This document shows, one piece after another, positions 63,581 through 64,000 of a stretch of DNA of 64,000 nucleotides. A program made the translations under genes and the position numbers. Below the pieces are notes generated by a model. That model was not told the origin of the DNA, ran no database searches, and saw nothing but the letters and a program-made list of their open reading frames with translations. The stretch's first letter is position 1. Each line of letters starts with the position of its first letter. Source of the DNA: Isoptericola variabilis 225 (GTDB lineage: Bacteria > Actinomycetota > Actinomycetes > Actinomycetales > Cellulomonadaceae); the NCBI RefSeq assembly GCF_000215105.1, contig NC_015588.1:1364001-1428000 (forward strand), written 5' to 3'.

Positions 63581-64000
63581 TCAGAACGGGGGTGGGCCGG
63601 TCTGCTGTTCCGCCGTGCTGCCGGGTGGGCCTTCCTCGCGCGGTGGTCGGTGGGCGGGGTCGGCGATCGTGGGTGGTCGGTCGTGCTGGTGGCCGGTGGG
63701 TGCGGTCCATCGGGTGGTGCCGGTGGCCGGGTCGTGGGTGACGTGCCAGCCGCCGAGGGTCTTGGCGCGGTGGTGGGTGCGGCACAGGGCGTGGAGGTTG
63801 TCGCCGTGGGTCTGCGGGGCGTCCCGGTCCGGGTCGAACGGGTCGAGGTGGTCGAGGTCGGTGCGCCAGGCGGGCACGCGGCAGCCGGGGAAGGTGCAGG
63901 TGATGTCGCGGGCGATGACCGCGGCACGCAGTGCGGGGCTGGGCCGGTAGGACCGTGAGGACAGGTCGGTCAGGACGCCGGTGGCGGGGTCGGTGAGGAT
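63581..64000 (-). CDS. HNH endonuclease of the DUF222/13E12 family, start beyond window
   Basis: The minus-strand frame is open from base 64000 to a stop at 63581, giving 139 residues of a longer protein. It contains the HNH pattern CTFPGCRVPAWRTDLDHLDP, with GDNLHALCRTHHRAKT, typical of the C-terminus of DUF222 proteins (the 13E12 repeat family of mycobacteria). These occur in many copies in actinobacterial genomes and may be mobile or selfish; their targets are unknown. The C-terminal tail is Pro-rich. Confidence 0.85.
   Translation of the reverse strand: MLTDPATGVLTDLSSRSYRPSPALRAAVIARDITCTFPGCRVPAWRTDLDHLDPFDPDRDAPQTHGDNLHALCRTHHRAKTLGGWHVTHDPATGTTRWTAPTGHQHDRPPTIADPAHRPPREEGPPGSTAEQQTGPPPF

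Noticed and set aside
1..64000. tRNA, rRNA, riboswitch or insertion sequence
   Set aside because: Gaps between genes are mostly under 200 bases and none shows a cloverleaf, rRNA core, known riboswitch core or transposase with terminal repeats.

Overview
The window is very GC-rich, uses GTG and TTG starts freely, and keeps gene orders typical of actinobacteria (recA-recX-gluABCD, miaB-miaA-dapF, lexA-nrdR, and an mraZ-to-divIVA division and cell-wall cluster). This points to a member of the Micrococcales close to Cellulomonadaceae or Promicromonosporaceae (Cellulosimicrobium/Isoptericola/Cellulomonas type). The genus is inferred from gene content and order, not from a search. No rRNA, tRNA, CRISPR array, insertion sequence or prophage was seen. 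The only clear selfish element is an intein inside RecA.

Positions 1-19,943 hold DNA repair, glutamate transport, RNA modification and the SOS regulator: recA (start outside the window) with a 364-residue intein, recX, an inverted gluABCD operon, miaB, two YbjN-fold genes, miaA, dapF, hflX, a DinG/XPD-like helicase, an L-lactate dehydrogenase, lexA, a divergent small LysM membrane protein with SOS-like boxes, and nrdR. Positions 20,071-31,781 are mixed: a DUF5302 protein, serA, a HelD-type RNA polymerase recycling ATPase, a REC-SpoIIE phosphatase/histidine kinase/response regulator group, a PAC2 protein, a cold-shock protein, and a HEPN-dinB operon behind a perfect SOS box.

Positions 31,889-58,150 run from an inverted moxR-DUF58-transglutaminase operon through a 319-bp divergent control region into the division and cell-wall cluster: mraZ, rsmH, ftsL, ftsI, murE, murF, mraY, murD, ftsW, murG, murC, ftsQ, ftsZ, pgeF, sepF, yggT, divIVA, a DksA-like gene, lspA, an rluD-like gene and a DUF1232 gene. 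Most of these genes overlap by 1 or 4 bases, so their translation is probably coupled. dnaE, a NUDIX gene, a frameshifted DUF899 gene, an F420/FMN-type oxidoreductase and a truncated HNH nuclease gene close the window.

Three patterns cut across the genes. First, at least 17 genes have a TANNNT -10 hexamer ending 6-8 bases before the start codon, which suggests leaderless transcripts. Second, SOS control appears at two loci here, joining division arrest (LysM protein), LexA itself and translesion synthesis (dinB). Third, three convergent intergenic gaps carry related short repeats around CGARRTASCG. MraZ-type 10-bp repeats lie on both sides of the mraZ/moxR divergent region.
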